From positions 1 to 47,281 of the forward strand of contig JAQCLE010000024.1 in the NCBI GenBank assembly GCA_027592755.1: a stretch of DNA of 47,281 nucleotides, in the 5' to 3' direction. The notes beneath the pieces are model-generated. The model was not told where the DNA came from. It was given only the letters and a program-made list of their open reading frames with translations, and made no database searches. Shown here piece by piece: positions 45,690-47,281 of this stretch (its first letter is position 1; the number at the start of each line of letters is the position of its first letter). The DNA comes from Bacteroidota bacterium (lineage in GTDB: Bacteria; Bacteroidota; Bacteroidia; Cytophagales; Cyclobacteriaceae). The translations under genes were made by a program, and so were the position numbers.

Positions 45690-45851
45690 ACGCCACTATA
45701 TCAATCGTGGCGTGTGGTTTAGTTTAAGTTTTGGCTACAAGATAGCCAAATCTCTGATTTGCGCTATCCCTTTTTGATTCCATAGTGCTAATCTGAGATA
45801 TGGCGGGGCTTCCAGTATGCAGAGAACTTTCATTTATAGCTGAACCGCCAT
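45690..45851. other. Intergenic element with three inverted repeats
   Basis: The 45645-46045 gap of about 400 bases holds no gene I can support. Three perfect inverted repeats lie in its first half: ACGCCAC/GTGGCGT (45690-45696 and 45707-45713, loop 10), TTGGCTA/TAGCCAA (45731-45737 and 45743-45749, loop 5), and ATGGCGG/CCGCCAT (45800-45806 and 45845-45851, loop 38). Such strongly structured spacers are a feature of mobile cassettes and non-coding RNAs, but no attC core pair was found. Function unknown. Confidence 0.5.
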
Positions 45852-45911
45852 GATTTGATTACAGAATGTTGGCATACGTTTTTTCTTTTGTTAAATAATG
45901 TATGATTAATG

Positions 45912-46035
45912 TGTTAATTTGTGATGTGTTTATATGTTAATTGTATGTACGATGTAAATACAATGTATATGATTGATATATAGTATTATAAGTGTGTATT
46001 TGTTAATTGTTATTTGGGTGAATTGTTAATTGTTA
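45912..46035. repeat. Iterated TGTTAATTGT sites upstream of the Fic gene
   Basis: Copies of TGTTAATTGT (one with a T for G change) start at 45912, 45935, 46001 and 46024. The two outer pairs each have a 23-base period, and the central gap is 66 bases, three times 22. The last pair forms a 13-base direct repeat, TTGTTAATTGTTA at 46000-46012 and 46023-46035. The stretch is extremely AT-rich. It may be an array of binding sites controlling the downstream gene. Confidence 0.55.
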
Positions 46036-46045
46036 AGTGGCTAAT

Positions 46046-47197
46046 ATGTCAAAATATTTTGAATTGAAGTTAGTAGAGCCTGAGTTTGGATCAAACCTTA
46101 CGAGTTTGATTCTCGAATTGGATCATTTGCGTAAAAAAAAATTAGGAGGTTCAACTCACCCACAGGTGTTCTTTCAGTTAAAGCACATATTTCACACGTT
46201 AGAAAGTATTGGTTCAGCTCGAATTGAAGGAAATAACACAACAATAGCAGAATACATTGAGACTAAGTTAGAGGATAATGAGTCACCTAAAGGACAGGGT
46301 ATCATAGAGATTCGAAACATTGAAAAGGCCATGGCCTTTATTGAAGAAAATGTCGAAGGGTACAATATAAATAGAATGTTCGTCAGTGAGATGCATAAAC
46401 GGATAGTTGATGAACTTATTCCACCTCCAGAAGGAGAAGGAGATCACACTCCAGGGTATTACAGAAATACGAATGTCAAAATCGCAAAATCGGATCATGT
46501 TCCCCCAGACTGGTCTAGGGTTGACGAATTCATGGATGAACTTTTTGACTTAATAAACAAGGAGGATGAACCACAGTATGACTTATTAAAAGTAGCAATA
46601 GCTCATCATCGGTTCGTTTGGGCTCACCCATTTGGAAATGGGAATGGAAGGACGGTGAGACTTTTTACATATGCAATGCTGCTTAAACTCGGGTTTAATG
46701 TGAATGTTGGTCGTATTCTAAATCCGACAGCAGTGTTCTGTAGTAATAGAGATGATTATTACAAGTACTTGTCTGCTGCTGATAATGGATCAAAAGAGGG
46801 GCTTTTATCCTGGTGTGAGTATGTGTTGGGTGGTTTAAGACATGAAATAGAAAAGATAGATAACCTATTGGATTATGAGTTTCTTAAGAGTCAGATACTT
46901 ATCCCAACCATTAATTATTCAGTTGAAAGAGAATTTCTAACCAATCTTGAATCTAAAATACTCAAAAAAGTAATTGAGAAACAGAAAATTAAATCCAGTG
47001 ACCTTAAAGAAATTTTCAAAGGAAAAGTTTCGGCTGAAATCTCTCGTCAAATAAGAAAACTTATTGACAAAAAAATGCTCATACCAATTAAGGAGGGTAA
47101 GCGAACGTATGTATTAAGGTTTGATAATAATTATTTACTAAGGGGTGTTATCAACTCTCTTGGTGAAAAGGGATTTCTACCTGTTCGTGATGAGTGA
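46046..47197 (+). CDS. Fic-family protein (AMPylator-type) with autoinhibitory motif
   Basis: Fic enzymes transfer AMP (or other nucleotide parts) to hydroxyl groups of target proteins. The 383-residue product has an N-terminal helical part carrying the inhibitory (S/T)xxxE(G/N) motif (SARIEG at about 57-62), so it is an intramolecularly inhibited class II Fic protein. The core motif HPFGNGNGR is at about 194-202, with the catalytic His. The C-terminal 100 residues contain a winged-helix-like domain (KILKKVIEKQKIKSSDLKEI, then EISRQIRKLIDKKMLIPIKEG). Such Fic/winged-helix proteins may act on DNA-linked targets such as topoisomerases. The ATG at 46046 was chosen; a GTG at 46037 is also in frame. 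No separate antitoxin is needed with a built-in inhibitory helix. Confidence 0.92.
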   Translation: MSKYFELKLVEPEFGSNLTSLILELDHLRKKKLGGSTHPQVFFQLKHIFHTLESIGSARIEGNNTTIAEYIETKLEDNESPKGQGIIEIRNIEKAMAFIEENVEGYNINRMFVSEMHKRIVDELIPPPEGEGDHTPGYYRNTNVKIAKSDHVPPDWSRVDEFMDELFDLINKEDEPQYDLLKVAIAHHRFVWAHPFGNGNGRTVRLFTYAMLLKLGFNVNVGRILNPTAVFCSNRDDYYKYLSAADNGSKEGLLSWCEYVLGGLRHEIEKIDNLLDYEFLKSQILIPTINYSVEREFLTNLESKILKKVIEKQKIKSSDLKEIFKGKVSAEISRQIRKLIDKKMLIPIKEGKRTYVLRFDNNYLLRGVINSLGEKGFLPVRDE

Positions 47198-47216
47198 TAA
47201 TACATGATAACTATTT

Positions 47217-47250
47217 GGTAAGCCCAGTAAGCCTGCCTTACCGTTAGGCT
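47217..47250 (+). other. Interleaved hairpin sequence after the Fic gene
   Basis: GGTAAG (47217-47222) can pair with CTTACC (47237-47242), while AGCCT (47230-47234) can pair with AGGCT (47246-47250). The pairs interleave as in a pseudoknot, or the two are alternative stems. It may serve as a transcription end or be the edge of a larger element that runs beyond the window. GTTAGGC at 47243-47249 fits the attC core GTTRRRY but has no partner core here. Confidence 0.35.
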
Positions 47251-47281
47251 AAAATAACCAAAATGCAGATAGCAACGGAAG

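Noticed and set aside
47217-47250. Integron attC site, from the GTTAGGC core at 47243-47249.
   Set aside because: No matching RYYYAAC core was found upstream at a suitable distance and no integrase is present in the window.

Overview
This window looks like a chromosomal segment of a Bacteroidota bacterium, most likely of the Cytophagales type. The evidence is a SusC-like TonB receptor with a carboxypeptidase-regulatory N-terminus, a DUF2911 protein, a DUF6090-like protein, an ECF sigma factor with a TonB-domain anti-sigma factor, 2-oxoglutarate:ferredoxin oxidoreductase (KorAB), many Sec/lipoprotein signals, and promoters of the TAnnTTTG type. The sequence is AT-rich throughout. No tRNA, rRNA, CRISPR array or complete transposon was seen.

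Layout. 1-2800 is a run of three damaged genes (TPR lipoprotein, SDR oxidoreductase, RhaT-like transporter). 2.9-8.5 kb holds an ECF sigma/anti-sigma pair, a DUF2911 protein, transketolase and a sphingomyelin-synthase-like membrane enzyme. 8.6-10 kb is an L-serine dehydratase gene carrying two frameshifts. 10.2-20.3 kb is mostly housekeeping: glycerate kinase, PyrD, XerD, AroQ, an EamA transporter, HisC, MazG and GyrB. 20.5-22.7 kb is a CoA-binding protein coupled to a 14-repeat MORN protein with a C-terminal barrel-like domain. 22.8-30 kb groups tryptophan 2,3-dioxygenase, glutaryl-CoA dehydrogenase, KorAB and 3-hydroxybutyryl-CoA dehydrogenase, which could form one tryptophan-to-acetoacetyl-CoA route; a voltage-gated sodium channel sits among them. 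30-34 kb holds a membrane-anchored NucA-type nuclease, an exported protein with seven CxxC motifs, HisIE, and a lipoamide-dehydrogenase homologue that has lost both redox cysteines. 34-41 kb holds a Tat-type serine hydrolase with an in-frame TAG, a TonB receptor, a lipoprotein and a vanadium-dependent haloperoxidase. 40.8-43.5 kb holds SelD with the tRNA 2-selenouridine synthase, and RNase HII. 43.6-47.3 kb looks accessory: an N-terminally truncated acyl-CoA ligase, a VOC protein, a frame-broken small gene, a structured AT-rich intergenic region with iterated repeats, and a Fic protein.

The most striking points are the cysteine-less flavoprotein with a C-terminal CxxC, the bacterial sphingomyelin-synthase homologue, the exported multi-CxxC protein, the iterated sites ahead of the Fic gene, and seven damaged loci that all fall in dispensable genes while every housekeeping gene is intact. 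All calls come from reading the sequence; no database search was run.
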